A stretch of DNA of 64,000 bases from Arthrobacter cryoconiti (GCF_020905375.1 NZ_JAJJBU010000014.1:160611-224610); one strand, 5' to 3'; positions 53,331-63,293 are shown, counted from the first letter of the stretch. The notes: generated from the sequence alone by a model not told the origin. Program-made: numbers and translations.

Positions 53331-54029
53331 ATGGCGACACACGAACGACCCGGACGCAAAGACCCTCGGCGAAAGCCGATCGGGTATGGAACTCCGGGTC
53401 CGCTAGGAGATTCACTCTCCGCTCACACGGGCGCAAGTGGCGCTCCCGTGGTGGTGCGCCGCACGCGTCGGCGCAAGACGGGGATCGCGGCATTCTGGGA
53501 AGGAGGCCGCGCCGTCATCGCTGTCCCCGCCCGGCTGAGTTTGGAAGACGAACAGTACTGGGTGCCGCACATGGTCTCGCGGCTGGAGGTGGATCAGCGC
53601 ACTAACGCTGCTGGCCGGCGTCGCACCCCTGCCAGCGACGATGCCTTGATGCGCCGTGCCACCTTCCTCTCGGAACAATATTTGGCGGGTAGGGCGGTAG
53701 CCCAATCAGTGCGGTGGGTGACAAATCAAAAAGGCCGCTGGGGTTCTTGCACTCATGGACGCGGGACCATTCGAATTTCCCATCATGTTCAGGGGATGCC
53801 GGAGTGGGTCCTGGACTATGTCTTGCTCCACGAACTTGCCCATTTGATCCATCCGAACCACGGCGCTGGTTTCTGGGCCGAGCTTGCTAGCTACCCGCAT
53901 GTAGAACGGGCAAAGGCGTTCCTTGACGGCGCATCGTTCGCCTCTTCCCGCAATATCATCGGCATGGGTGATGGCACGGAGGAAGAAAGCGCCCGGATGG
54001 ATGAAGCTGGTCGAGAACCATGGCTTTAG
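53331..54029 (+). CDS. YgjP-like (DUF45) metallopeptidase-domain protein
   Basis: A 232-residue protein with the zinc motif HELAHLIHPNHGAGFW (first His at residue 167), preceded by KGRWGSCTHGRGTIRISHHV, a fixed feature of the YgjP/WLM group. The N-terminal 60 residues are basic and unconserved, while RTRRRKTGIAAFWEGGRAVI begins the domain. Substrate unknown. The frame is open upstream to 53202, but ATG 53331 lies 6 nt after TACGGT (53319-53324), the same box and spacing as nudC. Confidence 0.85.
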   Translation: MATHERPGRKDPRRKPIGYGTPGPLGDSLSAHTGASGAPVVVRRTRRRKTGIAAFWEGGRAVIAVPARLSLEDEQYWVPHMVSRLEVDQRTNAAGRRRTPASDDALMRRATFLSEQYLAGRAVAQSVRWVTNQKGRWGSCTHGRGTIRISHHVQGMPEWVLDYVLLHELAHLIHPNHGAGFWAELASYPHVERAKAFLDGASFASSRNIIGMGDGTEEESARMDEAGREPWL

Positions 54030-54041
54030 CGTAAATCTAGA

Positions 54042-54091
54042 GAAGACGCGGTTACTGGCGGCGTTAGTCAACCGCCAGTAACCGCGTCTTC
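54042..54091. terminator. bidirectional terminator
   Basis: GAAGACGCGGTTACTGGCGG (54042-54061) and its exact complement CCGCCAGTAACCGCGTCTTC (54072-54091) form a perfect 20-bp stem with a 10-nt loop between two convergent genes. Confidence 0.92.
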
Positions 54092-54097
54092 GGGGCC

Positions 54098-55519
54098 TTA
54101 ATCTTTGGGCTCTGAATGATCCGGCGCGTCGGGGTCTTCAGGGGTTTGTTGATCGTCCGGGAGATTGTCAGTTTCCTGTGGCAGGTCATCGAAGCCCCCG
54201 TCGAGAAGCTTGGCCAGTGCCGCATCAACGTCAGATTCTGAGGCGTCGGCCGCGGACCGCCGGGCGCTAAAGCCCGCAGCATCGTCAAGGTCGGCGGAGG
54301 TCGGCAGCAGGTCCGGGTGCGCCCAGATGGCGTCGCGGCCGGTGATGCCCCGTTCTTCCCGCAAGGAAGACCACAAGGCAGCAGCCTCGCGCAGGCGGCG
54401 GGGACGCAGCTCCAGGCCTACCAACGAGCCAAATGCGTGTTCCGCCGGACCTCCGGTGGCCCGTCGTCGACGAATGGTCTCGCGAATTGCGGGCGCTGAA
54501 GGCAGATTTGTGGCAGCAGAGAACGTGACCTCGTCCACCCAGCCCTCCACAAGGGCCAGTGCCGTCTCAAGTTTGGCGAGGGCGGCGTCTTGTTCAGGAG
54601 TCCGGGCCGGCATGAAGACCCCTTCGGACAGGGCAGCCTGCATGGCTTCCGGGTTGCTCGGGTCAAGATTCTGGGCCAAGTCTTCGATGCGGGACATGTC
54701 GATGTGGATGCCTCGGGCATAAGTTTCAATAGTTCCCAAAAGGTGTCCGCGAAGCCACGGGACCTGGACAAAAAGGCGCGCATGAGCGGCCTCCCGCAGC
54801 GCTAAGAACAGAAGAATTTCCTGCTCCGGTACACCCAAACCCTCCCCGAACGTTTTGACGTTGGCCGGAAGTAGGGCCATCTGCAAATCGGCCAGCGGAA
54901 TCCCGATGTCCGTAGAGCCCACAACTTCCTTGGCGAGTTCTCCAACTGCGGCGCCAAGCTGGAGTCCGAAGAGAGCGCCGCCCATGTTTTGCATCATGGA
55001 CGCGGCACCTCCCATCATGGACTTCATTTCTTCGGGCAGTTGCTCATTCATGGCTGTTGAGATGGCAAAGGCGATGCTATTTGCAACAGGTTCGGTGAGC
55101 CGTTGCCATGTGCCCAGCGTTTCCTCAACCCATTCCGCTCGCGACCAAGCACGTCCCATGATTCCCGTGGCAGCCAGCTCCGTGTAGGGGTCCAGCCACA
55201 TTTCCGCCAAGCGAAGGGCTTCATCGACTTCACGGGATTGAGCTGCAGTCACAGAAGGATCATCGCCAGCGGCAGCTTTTCGGGCTGCATCGTGGGCCAA
55301 TTCCCAGTTAACGGGAGTATCCGAGGAGTTTGTCATCATGGACTGGACTTGTGAAAACATTTGGGCCAGCACAGCGGGGTCCGATGGCAACCCGGCAGCC
55401 TTAGCCAGCTCACTTGGATCAAAGCCTTCCATCCCGCCTTCGCCCATGAGCTTGGCAAGCATTTCAGACAACGGGTCCTGGGGTGTGTCGTCGTCGTTAT
55501 TGGCTGGTGTGGAAGACAT
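54098..55519 (-). CDS. zincin-like metalloprotease family protein (DUF2342)
   Basis: A 473-residue protein of the actinobacterial DUF2342/zinc-dependent metalloprotease family. The HExxH-like element reads LREAAHARLFVQVPWL, with the first His replaced by Arg, as is usual for the family. WLDPYTELAATGIMGRAWSRAEWVE and the SMMGGAASMMQNMGGALFGLQLG glycine-rich segment (read in parts) are landmarks. The N- and C-termini are acidic and disordered. Function is unproven. Its mycobacterial relatives are linked to the same neighbours (uvrD2, PDZ protease, UPF0182). ATG 55519 precedes the family start; the open frame extends 19 codons more. Confidence 0.83.
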   Translation of the reverse strand: MSSTPANNDDDTPQDPLSEMLAKLMGEGGMEGFDPSELAKAAGLPSDPAVLAQMFSQVQSMMTNSSDTPVNWELAHDAARKAAAGDDPSVTAAQSREVDEALRLAEMWLDPYTELAATGIMGRAWSRAEWVEETLGTWQRLTEPVANSIAFAISTAMNEQLPEEMKSMMGGAASMMQNMGGALFGLQLGAAVGELAKEVVGSTDIGIPLADLQMALLPANVKTFGEGLGVPEQEILLFLALREAAHARLFVQVPWLRGHLLGTIETYARGIHIDMSRIEDLAQNLDPSNPEAMQAALSEGVFMPARTPEQDAALAKLETALALVEGWVDEVTFSAATNLPSAPAIRETIRRRRATGGPAEHAFGSLVGLELRPRRLREAAALWSSLREERGITGRDAIWAHPDLLPTSADLDDAAGFSARRSAADASESDVDAALAKLLDGGFDDLPQETDNLPDDQQTPEDPDAPDHSEPKD

Positions 55520-55700
55520 GGTGTCCCGATCCTCGCAGTGGATGCTGTTGAACTTTACGTTACCGCCGCCGCGCATAGTTGTCGCCCTTTGTACCCCTTC
55601 TGTTCGCTACCGGCAAAGGGGAGAAAACGTTCGTTTGTGCGCTGCCGGAGGATCTCGGATGTTCCCAGCGAGAACACGGAGATTCGCAGTAGGGTAGGGG

Positions 55701-55766
55701 ATGGACTTTGCGCTGAAGAGTGCATCTGGACTGCCCGTTGCAAGATCCTGTGCCATGGAAAGGTAA
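55701..55766 (+). CDS. possible 21-residue leader peptide ORF
   Basis: An ATG at 55701 lies 5 nt after TAGGGT (55690-55695) and opens a frame of 21 codons ending with TAA at 55764-55766. The ribosome site of the next gene (GGAAAGG) overlaps its last codons, and the next start is 5 nt beyond its stop. It may couple translation to the protease gene or be chance. Confidence 0.3.
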   Translation: MDFALKSASGLPVARSCAMER

Positions 55767-55771
55767 GTGCA

Positions 55772-56869
55772 TTGACAGAAGTGAACCAGCAAGCGGCACC
55801 GCAGCCGCCCGCTGTTGCCCGTGACAAGCGTCGTTCGCTCATGGCGGCCTCGGGCGTCGTAGCCGTAGTGCTTGCCGTGGCGGCACTTACAATTCCAGCC
55901 CCTTACGTCATTGAAACACCGGGGCCAGCTATCAATACGATAGGGAAGCTGAACAATCAACCCGTCATCACCGTCTCCGGTCACGAAAGCTTCCCAGCTT
56001 CCGGAGGCAGCCTGGACCTGACCACGGTGCGCTTGAGCGGAGGCCTGGCGGATGACCAGATCAATATCTTCCAAGCCTTCTCCGCATGGCTTACGCCGTC
56101 GGACACTGTTTACCCGTCCGAGCTCATTTATGCCCCAGGCGTCAGCGCGGATTCGGTGAGCAGCGAGAATACTGCTGCCATGACGTCCTCTCAAGAAAAT
56201 GCGACGGCGGCTGCCTTTACGGCCTTGGGCATCGATTTCGCATCGGTTCTCTCCGTTGCCTCGGTGCCTGCCGATGGTGCCTCCGCGGGTGTTCTTAAGC
56301 CCGACGACGTCTTGGTCGCTGTAGGGGATAAGCCCATTACGAAGCTCGCTGACATCCAGTCGGCTCTGGCAGCAAGTAGCGGCGCCGTCGTCTCCGTGAA
56401 GATCCGTCGTGCTGGCCAAGCGCAGACTGTATCCGTGACTCCGAAGACAGGAACCGACGGAAAATACTTGCTGGGTATCTCTTTGGCGAACAAATTCACG
56501 TTTCCCTTTGACGTGAAGATTTCCCTCAGCAATATTGGTGGGCCCAGCGCTGGCATGATTTTCGCTTTGGGCATCATGGATACTTTGACCCCTGGGGAAT
56601 TGACTGGCGGAGCGCACTTTGCCGGCACCGGAACCATTGATCCGCAAGGGAACGTTGGCGCGATTGGTGGCATTGCACAGAAAATGGTTGGTGCGCATAA
56701 TAACGGTGCCAAGTACTTTTTGGCACCAGCCGCAAACTGTTCAGACGTGGTAGGACATGTCCCGAACGGGCTTCGAGTGATCAAAGTGGCTACTCTAAAG
56801 GAAGCGTACGATGCCGTCTCCGCTATTGGTGCCGGAAAAGACTCGTCCGCGTTGCCCACTTGCACGTAA
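55772..56869 (+). CDS. PDZ domain and Lon-type (S16) membrane protease
   Basis: A 365-residue protein (YlbL family). One N-terminal membrane helix (about 23-42: LMAASGVVAVVLAVAAL) anchors it, a PDZ domain lies near 165-235 (GASAGVLKPDDVLVAVGDKP), and a Lon-type protease domain follows with the Ser-Lys dyad Ser259 (GGPSAGM) and Lys304 (GIAQKMVGAH). It would cleave proteins outside the membrane. The start is uncertain: TTG 55772 has GGAAAGG 8 nt upstream, and GTG 55781 is the alternative. The frame is open far upstream, opposite the DUF2342 gene. Confidence 0.88.
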   Translation: MTEVNQQAAPQPPAVARDKRRSLMAASGVVAVVLAVAALTIPAPYVIETPGPAINTIGKLNNQPVITVSGHESFPASGGSLDLTTVRLSGGLADDQINIFQAFSAWLTPSDTVYPSELIYAPGVSADSVSSENTAAMTSSQENATAAAFTALGIDFASVLSVASVPADGASAGVLKPDDVLVAVGDKPITKLADIQSALAASSGAVVSVKIRRAGQAQTVSVTPKTGTDGKYLLGISLANKFTFPFDVKISLSNIGGPSAGMIFALGIMDTLTPGELTGGAHFAGTGTIDPQGNVGAIGGIAQKMVGAHNNGAKYFLAPAANCSDVVGHVPNGLRVIKVATLKEAYDAVSAIGAGKDSSALPTCT

Positions 56870-56989
56870 CGATTGAGCAACACTAGGAACTTGATCCCTG
56901 GACCATTCGTGGCAGGGTTAAGGCACTGGCTACGCCAGGGCCAAGAACAGCACTAGCTTACGAACCGCCAAAAGCAAACAGAGGTAAGA

Positions 56990-59989
56990 GTGACATCCCG
57001 CCCAGCCCCGTCTCCACGTAGTTCCGCCAGGCCAAAACGCCGAGGTGCACTCATGCCGACCATTATTATTGTGGTCGCGCTGGTCATTGGGTTGGTGATT
57101 TTTGCCGGTGTGTACACCGATTTCCTCTGGTTTGACCAGCTCGGCTACTCGGAGGTGTTTTGGCGGCAAAAGCTCGCCAAGCTCCTTATCTTCCTAGCCG
57201 CGTTTTTAGTCATGGGCGCCGGAGTCTATTTTTCGATCCGCACAGCCTACAAGGCGAGGCCCGTCTATGCGCCGGACAGCCAGCGCGATGACAACCTCAA
57301 CCATTATCAAATGCAGTTGGAACCGGTGCGCCGTGTAGTGATGATCGGTGTTCCCGCGGTCTTCGGGTTGTTTGCTGGTACTGCTGCAATGGCACAGTGG
57401 GATAAAGTGCTGCTGTTTATCTTCAGAGTGCCATTTGGCAAGACCGATCCGCAGTTCGGTATGGATATCAGCTTCTACACCAACACCTTGCCGTTCCTTG
57501 GTTTCTTAGTTGGTCTGCTGATCAGTGTTGCTGTTATCTCCTTCATTGCGGGGCTCCTCACCCACTACCTCTATGGTGCCGTCAGCCTGACCGAACGCGG
57601 CATCTTTACTTCACGTGCGGCCCAGATTCACCTGGCCGTCATTTCCTCCGTGTTCTTGGTCCTGCTCGGAATTAATTTCTGGCTGGATCAGTACGCAACA
57701 CTGCTAAACAATGGCGGCTACCGCGCCGGTGCTATGTTCACCGATGTCCACGCCGTTATACCCACCAAGGCCATCTTGGCCGTGGCAGCTGTTCTGGTAG
57801 CGATTCTGTTCGTGGTGGCAGCGTTCATTGGAAAGTGGAAGTTGCCGCTGATCGGTACTGGAATGCTGATCGTCACCGCAATTGTTGCTGGCGGGATCTA
57901 CCCGTGGGCCGTGCAAGGACTTCAGGTGACGCCGTCTGAGGGCAGCGTCGAAGCACCCTACATCGGTCGTAACATCAACTCGACGCGGGACGCTTACGGA
58001 CTCTCCAAGATCGACGTCGTCCCCTACAATGCGACGACGACGGCGACGGCAGGCGCGCTGCGTAAGGACGCGGACACTGCCGCGAGCATCCGCTTGTTGG
58101 ACCCGAACTTGATTTCGTCCACCTTTGCGCAGCTGGAACAGTACCGTCCGTACTATAAGTTCCCCAAGACTCTAAACGTGGATCGCTATACGATTGATGG
58201 AAAAGTCCAAGATGCGGTAATCGCTGTGCGTGAGTTGAACCCCAACGGGATCAACCCTGACCAGCAGAGTTGGTACAACCAGCACTTGGTATACACGCAC
58301 GGCTACGGGGTCGTAGCCGCATACGGCAACACCGTCACAGCGGATGGCAAACCCGTGTTCATGCAGTCCGGTGTGCCGTCGACCGGCGTGTTGGGTACTG
58401 ATACCAGTTACCAGCCGCGTATCTATTTTGGCCAGTCAACGAGTGAGTATTCCGTAGTTGGAGCCCCTGATGGCAAGGCGCCCATTGAGTTGGACAGGCC
58501 ACAGGGCAGCACCACCACCTCCTCTGATACTCCCGCGAACGAATCATTGACCACTTTTACTGGCAATGCCGGCCCGTCGATCGGGAATTGGTTCAACCGC
58601 CTTCTATATGCGTTGAAGTTCCAGTCTTCGGACTTGCTGCTGACCAACGGTGTCAACGATAAATCTCAGATTCTCTATGACCGCACGCCGATCGAGCGCG
58701 TGGCCAAGGTGGCGCCATACTTGACGATCGACGGTAACCCTTACCCCGCCATCGTCGATGGCAAGGTCAAATGGATTGTGGATGGCTACACCACGAGTTC
58801 CACATACCCTTACTCGCAGCAGCAACAGCTCCAGGAAGCCACCACAGATTCGCTGACGGCAGCCAACGGCGTCGGGGCTCTACCCAATGCCTCCGTCAAC
58901 TACATCCGCAACTCGGTCAAGGCCACGGTGGATGCCTATGACGGGTCTGTTCAGCTGTATGCCTGGGACACCGAGGACCCGATCTTGAAGACGTGGGAAA
59001 ACATTTTCCCGGCAACCGTGAAGCCAATTAGTGAAATGTCGGGAGACGTGCTTGCTCACGTGCGGTACCCGGAGGATCTTTTCAAAGTCCAGCGCGAGCT
59101 TCTGGGTCGTTACCATGTAACCGATCCCAGCGACTTCTTCAAGAACACTCTGGCATGGAGCGTCCCGGACGATCCCACCACCACGGCCGTTGATAAGCAA
59201 CCGCCGTACTACCTTTCGCTGAAGGTACCCGGCGCCGACAAGCCTGCATTCTCCCTGACTACTGACTTCATTCCGCAAGAGGTGAAGGGCACGGACTCCC
59301 GAAATATTTTGTACGGGTTCCTTTCCGCCAACGGCGACGCCGGCAACGTCAAGGGAGTTAAGGGCGACGACTACGGAAAACTTCAGCTACTGGAGCTTCC
59401 GGATGCCACGCAGGTACCTGGACCAGGGCAGGTGCAAAATACCTTCCAGTCAGATCCCACAGTTTCGGACCAGCTGAACGTGCTTAAACTGGGTCAATCG
59501 GACGTCATCAACGGGAACTTGCTCACGCTGCCTATCGGCGGCGGCATGCTCTACGTGCAACCCGTCTATGTAAAATCAACGGGTTCCACGTCCTATCCCA
59601 CACTTCAGCGAGTCTTGGTGGCCTTCGGAAACAAGATTGGTTACGCTGCGACGCTAAATGCCGCACTTGACCAATTATTCGATGGTGACTCCGGAGCTGC
59701 GGCAGGTGATGCGAACGTCGTGAAGGACCCGGCTGCGGCCGGGAGCTCCACCGAGGGCTCCAAGGCGCCGCCCAGCGCCAACCCTGCGTTGGCTAAGGCG
59801 CTCAGCGATGCGAACCAAGCAATAAAGGATGGGCAGGCGGCCCTGGCGAAGTCGGACTTCGCCGCTTATGGGGTAGCGCAGAAGAGTTTGCAGGATGCGC
59901 TGAACGCGGCGATTGCCGCTGACAGTGCTGCTGCTCCCACGCCAAGCGCGACGCCAAGTGCGACGCCAAGCGCGACGCCGGCTCCGTAG
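56990..59989 (+). CDS. UPF0182 family membrane protein
   Basis: A 999-residue protein with seven N-terminal membrane helices (first at about 24-46: [20 protein letters not shown]) and a large extracytoplasmic part from about residue 320. Family landmarks are [33 protein letters not shown] and [20 protein letters not shown]. The last 90 residues are Ala/Asp-rich and end in a Pro-Ser-Ala-Thr repeat made of three 12-bp units (59941-59985). The function of the family is unknown. GTG 56990 follows GAGGTAA. Shared synteny with the PDZ-protease gene is seen in mycobacteria. Confidence 0.92.
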   Translation: MTSRPAPSPRSSARPKRRGALMPTIIIVVALVIGLVIFAGVYTDFLWFDQLGYSEVFWRQKLAKLLIFLAAFLVMGAGVYFSIRTAYKARPVYAPDSQRDDNLNHYQMQLEPVRRVVMIGVPAVFGLFAGTAAMAQWDKVLLFIFRVPFGKTDPQFGMDISFYTNTLPFLGFLVGLLISVAVISFIAGLLTHYLYGAVSLTERGIFTSRAAQIHLAVISSVFLVLLGINFWLDQYATLLNNGGYRAGAMFTDVHAVIPTKAILAVAAVLVAILFVVAAFIGKWKLPLIGTGMLIVTAIVAGGIYPWAVQGLQVTPSEGSVEAPYIGRNINSTRDAYGLSKIDVVPYNATTTATAGALRKDADTAASIRLLDPNLISSTFAQLEQYRPYYKFPKTLNVDRYTIDGKVQDAVIAVRELNPNGINPDQQSWYNQHLVYTHGYGVVAAYGNTVTADGKPVFMQSGVPSTGVLGTDTSYQPRIYFGQSTSEYSVVGAPDGKAPIELDRPQGSTTTSSDTPANESLTTFTGNAGPSIGNWFNRLLYALKFQSSDLLLTNGVNDKSQILYDRTPIERVAKVAPYLTIDGNPYPAIVDGKVKWIVDGYTTSSTYPYSQQQQLQEATTDSLTAANGVGALPNASVNYIRNSVKATVDAYDGSVQLYAWDTEDPILKTWENIFPATVKPISEMSGDVLAHVRYPEDLFKVQRELLGRYHVTDPSDFFKNTLAWSVPDDPTTTAVDKQPPYYLSLKVPGADKPAFSLTTDFIPQEVKGTDSRNILYGFLSANGDAGNVKGVKGDDYGKLQLLELPDATQVPGPGQVQNTFQSDPTVSDQLNVLKLGQSDVINGNLLTLPIGGGMLYVQPVYVKSTGSTSYPTLQRVLVAFGNKIGYAATLNAALDQLFDGDSGAAAGDANVVKDPAAAGSSTEGSKAPPSANPALAKALSDANQAIKDGQAALAKSDFAAYGVAQKSLQDALNAAIAADSAAAPTPSATPSATPSATPAP

Positions 59990-60018
59990 TCCAGATTCGA
60001 GTCCCGAAGCCGTAACCT

Positions 60019-60062
60019 AAGATGCCCTACACCCGCACAGTCGTATGGGTGTGGGGCATCTT
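60019..60062 (+). terminator. terminator after the UPF0182 gene
   Basis: AAGATGCCCTACACCC pairs with GGGTGTGGGGCATCTT over 16 bases (one G-T wobble) around a 12-nt loop. Confidence 0.85.
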
Positions 60063-60169
60063 TACGTCATTAACTAGGACGGCGCCTTGGCCAGAGCCGG
60101 CTGGGAGACAAACGTCACGCTGGCTCGGTTTGGGCATGAGCACGGTTCCGCGTAAAGTAGATACTACAT

Positions 60170-60243
<74 letters not shown>

Positions 60244-60249
60244 CGATAG

Positions 60250-60289
60250 AAAAGTCCTCGATCTTCGGATCGGGGACTTTTTGTTTTCT
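60250..60289 (+). terminator. rho-independent terminator after tRNA-fMet
   Basis: AAAAGTCCTCGATC and GATCGGGGACTTTT form a 14-bp stem around TTCG, followed by a T-rich tail. Confidence 0.95.
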
Positions 60290-60374
60290 ATTTGGGTAGC
60301 ATTTTAGATCCGCCGTGGTCGAGAGTCTTGAGATTCCTTGACGGCCATCTGGACTACATTTTTGGAAACGAAAA

Positions 60375-60446
60375 CACCGGCAGTTGGGGCTTTGAACTAA
60401 AAGGGTCCTGTGGGGACAATCTAGTTCTTTGCATCAACTGCCGGTG
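60375..60446. other. three-tier nested hairpin element
   Basis: CACCGGCAGTTG (60375-60386) pairs with CAACTGCCGGTG (60435-60446). Inside it GAACTA (60394-60399) pairs with TAGTTC (60422-60427), and innermost GTCC pairs with GGAC. It lies 31 bp beyond the GlsB stop. It could be that gene's terminator, a small structured RNA or a relic mobile palindrome; it has no U-tract. Confidence 0.6.
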
Positions 60447-60476
60447 GTCTCAGATTACGTTTCTACAGCAAATCAG

Positions 60477-60746
60477 TTACGCGTTGCTTTTGTTCCTGCC
60501 AGTGATGGCTCCATAGATTCCGGCAACTACTAGGCCGCCGACGATCGCTAGGATCCAGGAGCCGAGGCTCCAGAATGACATTGAGCCCTTGTTGAAGAGT
60601 AGGTCGCCGATCCAGCCGCCGACGATCGCGCCGACAACGCCCAAAATGAGACTCGTAACCCAGCCACCGCCGACTCGCCCTGGCATGACAGCCTTGACGA
60701 TGGCACCGACGATCAGGCCCAGAATAATCCAGCCGATGAAACCCAT
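60477..60746 (-). CDS. GlsB/YeaQ/YmgE family stress-response membrane protein
   Basis: An 89-residue glycine-rich protein with three membrane helices: GWIILGLIVGAIVKAVMPGR at the start, TSLILGVVGAIVGGWIGDLL in the middle, and a third around 60-82. This is the transglycosylase-associated (GlsB) family, often induced by general stress. AAGGAG precedes the ATG. It stands near other stress-type genes (Dps, YtxH-like). Confidence 0.9.
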   Translation of the reverse strand: MGFIGWIILGLIVGAIVKAVMPGRVGGGWVTSLILGVVGAIVGGWIGDLLFNKGSMSFWSLGSWILAIVGGLVVAGIYGAITGRNKSNA

Positions 60747-60813
60747 AATGACTCCTTAGAAAATGAGAGCTAGAAAAATTGAGACAGAAGCCTTATTGCT
60801 TCCTTTTGAAAAG

Positions 60814-61368
60814 CTATTTGCCAGCCTTGTTGCGCCTTGCTGAACCATCCGGGCTCTGAAGCACCCCGGCGCTGTCCTCTAGATGAGCGCGCATGAACCA
60901 TTGAAAAAGTTCAAGCTTACCGGTGTGCCCGATGAGCATGTCTTCCGTGATCGGATCCAAGTCTCCAGCGGCGGCAATCGCCTCTCGGTGACTGGAAATC
61001 ACGCCATCGTAGACGGCATCAAGAGCTGCCAAATGTTCAGCTGTGCTGGCCCGCCCGAGAGGATAGTCATCCCATGCACGGGAACGCACCAGTGCGCCCG
61101 GCAGCCCATTGGGTGATACTCCCAAGGTGGCCATTCGTTCTGCCGTTTCATCGATCATGCCCCTGACCAGTTCGATTTGGGGATCGAGCATCTGGTGAAC
61201 CCCAATGAAATCCCGGCCGACCACATTCCAGTGGGCGTGCTTGAGTGTTAGTTGGAGATCATTGAGTGCATGCAGGCGATCTTGCAGAAGTGCGCCTACC
61301 TTGTGTCCGTCTGTCAGTGACAGCCCCGGAACCGTGTACTTGGCTTTTGACGAGTTCTTGGAAACCAT
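60814..61368 (-). CDS. dps: Dps-family DNA-binding ferritin-like protein
   Basis: A 184-residue ferritin-like protein of the Dps/starvation type, which stores iron, detoxifies peroxide and may coat DNA. The inter-subunit ferroxidase residues lie in LKHAHWNVVGRDFIGVHQML and in the following helix (LVRGMIDETAERMATLGV). A four-helix bundle is predicted throughout. The C-terminal tail (SARRNKAGK) is basic, as in DNA-binding Dps. An in-frame ATG two codons earlier overlaps the GGGAGGAG ribosome site, so ATG 61368 is preferred. Confidence 0.93.
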   Translation of the reverse strand: MVSKNSSKAKYTVPGLSLTDGHKVGALLQDRLHALNDLQLTLKHAHWNVVGRDFIGVHQMLDPQIELVRGMIDETAERMATLGVSPNGLPGALVRSRAWDDYPLGRASTAEHLAALDAVYDGVISSHREAIAAAGDLDPITEDMLIGHTGKLELFQWFMRAHLEDSAGVLQSPDGSARRNKAGK

Positions 61369-61498
61369 AAACATCTCCTCCCAGATAACCGATGAATGAA
61401 CTTCACCGGATGACTAAAGCACCTCTATTATACATTTTGAGGGTAACTGTGAAACTTTTTTCTTTCTTGGCCCGTCGCCAGCTGTACTCATCAGGCCC

Positions 61499-61636
61499 TT
61501 ATTTGGGTGACGAGACGAGTGTGGGAGAGCTACTTCCCTGAGTTATCTTCTGCCGGACGAAGAAAACTGAAATAGCGGCAAATGCAGACGTGAAGAATGC
61601 ACCAGTCGTGAGAGCTACCCAGTCCACAACAGACAT
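61499..61636 (-). CDS. possible 45-residue single-span membrane protein
   Basis: A short frame from ATG 61636 to TAA at 61499 encodes a protein with one hydrophobic helix (VALTTGAFFTSAFAAISVFF) followed by VRQK and a Ser/Pro-rich tail, fitting a small N-out/C-in membrane peptide. The ribosome site is weak (ACGAGCAG). The rest of the 61375-61683 spacer holds nothing recognisable. Confidence 0.4.
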   Translation of the reverse strand: MSVVDWVALTTGAFFTSAFAAISVFFVRQKITQGSSSPTLVSSPK

Positions 61637-61683
61637 CTGCTCGTCGGCGATATTTAGCAGAGTTTACTAAATCGCGGCGCTGC

Positions 61684-62046
61684 TCAGCTCGCGGGCCCTG
61701 CTGGTAATGCTCCGCCTTCGTCGGCCCAATCCTGACCTATCTCAGAATTTAATGCAGGGTCTGAATCCACATCCGCAACTGCATTCGTTGGGATGGACGC
61801 CTCCTGGTTCAAAGGGCTGTGCGCGGCATTGTTTTCACCGGAAATCTTACTGACAAGCTTGTTTCCCAGATTCTTTGTTTCTTCTTTGATTGAATCTTCC
61901 AAGTTCTGCACTGTGTCCTGAACTGGGTCCATCTGCCAGAGCGCACGCGCATTATTTTTCAAATTCTCATAGCCACGGCGCCCCACGCGGGTACCTACGA
62001 CGTATCCAAGAGCTAAACCTGCAAGGAAGGCTAACTTTGCTTTCAT
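61684..62046 (-). CDS. YtxH-like small membrane-anchored stress protein
   Basis: A 120-residue protein with one N-terminal glycine-rich membrane segment (KLAFLAGLALGYVVGTRVG), an RRGYENLK turn, an amphipathic helix and a disordered acidic tail. The layout resembles YtxH-type general stress proteins. AGGAGGAG precedes two ATGs; the second (62046) has the better spacing. Function unknown. Confidence 0.65.
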   Translation of the reverse strand: MKAKLAFLAGLALGYVVGTRVGRRGYENLKNNARALWQMDPVQDTVQNLEDSIKEETKNLGNKLVSKISGENNAAHSPLNQEASIPTNAVADVDSDPALNSEIGQDWADEGGALPAGPAS

Positions 62047-62189
62047 GGACATCTCCTCCTCTGAATGTGCACCGAGTTTAACGGGGGTGCTGCAATCGGG
62101 TTATCGGGACTTTCATGATTCATCGTGATAATACCTAATCTAACCATGGCTCACGCTCATGATGGCGATATCAGCTTAAATTCAATCCA

Positions 62190-63293
62190 CTAGAGTGCAT
62201 TTTCGGCTTGTGCAAGAACTCGTCGATGCACGGCTCTTAGGATGCGCTCACTGTCCAAAGCTACGGCCGCGCCGGGAGCCATCGAGTGATGTTCCTCCCG
62301 GGCTGAGAGCCGCAGCTCAGACGTGAGGTTATCAACCGCAGTTAGTGCTTGATCGAAGCTCTGCTGATCGAGGGCGGCGTCGTCCCATAATTTCAGTATG
62401 TGAGCGACGGATCGTAAACACTCACTCATCGGTGTGCACAGCTTGGCGTCAAATACGCCGTCCATGCTGCTGCCCCAGACGGCGTTGGAGAGTACCTCTG
62501 TGACGTCCCGAACATGGAAGGCAACAGCTTCAAGTACCGCTAGATCGGCAAAATTCTCAGACGCAAGACGGTGGCGAGAATGCAGATACGCACGCGGGTT
62601 TCCCTTCTGACTTTCATGCGCGTGATAAACGGCTCCACGGATATCACTAACGGTGGCGCTAATGACTTCCGTGCGTTCGGCCCAGTCCTTGCGCTCAGGC
62701 GGCCAATGCTCAACCAGCGCGTAGCCAATATCTTCGAGTTGGTTGACCAAGACGTTCCGTCCGCGAGACACTCCCAGACGAGCGGCGTCTAGAGCAAGAG
62801 GAGGGAATATGAGCATGTTTACTGCCAAGCCCACAAGTATCCCCAAACTCATCTGCACGGCATAACCTACTGAGAAGGAATCAGCGTCTTGTCCGCCAAC
62901 GATCAAAACAAACAGAGCGGCAACAGGCACGTACTCTCGGCCCGCCCCCAACCGAGGATGTCCTGCCGCCAAAACGCCCAGCCCAACCGCTAAGGAAATG
63001 CTGAAAATATTCGGGCTTCCCAGGAGCAATACACCAGCAGCTAACAAGATGCCAAGAGTAATGCCCGTCAGCGTCTGCAATCCAGCCCGGATTGAGCCCA
63101 TAAACGTTGGATACATACTCACCAACGCGCCTAGTGGGGCGTAATAGGGATATCTTTGTGCCACCCCGGGTGCATATCTGGCCAAAAGCCATGCGATCCC
63201 GACCGCAAGGGAAGTCTTGAGCGCCAACAATAGACGCTGGCCGGCCGCCGTTGACATCGCCCATTTTTTTACACGGTGCAGTACAGGTTTCAC
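62190..63293 (-). CDS. FUSC/aromatic-acid-exporter-like membrane protein
   Basis: A 367-residue protein with six N-terminal membrane helices in about residues 18-165 (LLLALKTSLAVGIAWLLAR, then YYAPLGALVSMYPTFMGSIRAG, which is the family signature) and a cytoplasmic helical domain of about 190 residues. This is the FUSC/DUF939 (ArAE) layout, whose members export aromatic acids or similar compounds. The start is GTG 63293 without a clear ribosome site. Confidence 0.8.
   Translation of the reverse strand: MKPVLHRVKKWAMSTAAGQRLLLALKTSLAVGIAWLLARYAPGVAQRYPYYAPLGALVSMYPTFMGSIRAGLQTLTGITLGILLAAGVLLLGSPNIFSISLAVGLGVLAAGHPRLGAGREYVPVAALFVLIVGGQDADSFSVGYAVQMSLGILVGLAVNMLIFPPLALDAARLGVSRGRNVLVNQLEDIGYALVEHWPPERKDWAERTEVISATVSDIRGAVYHAHESQKGNPRAYLHSRHRLASENFADLAVLEAVAFHVRDVTEVLSNAVWGSSMDGVFDAKLCTPMSECLRSVAHILKLWDDAALDQQSFDQALTAVDNLTSELRLSAREEHHSMAPGAAVALDSERILRAVHRRVLAQAENAL

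Noticed and set aside
55607..56698. 363-residue minus-strand ORF opposite the PDZ-Lon gene
   Set aside because: Shadow frame; the opposite strand has a complete S16 protease domain with catalytic residues.
60292..60516. 74-residue plus-strand ORF after tRNA-fMet
   Set aside because: It starts in the tRNA terminator region and runs through the nested hairpin; no ribosome site or domain.
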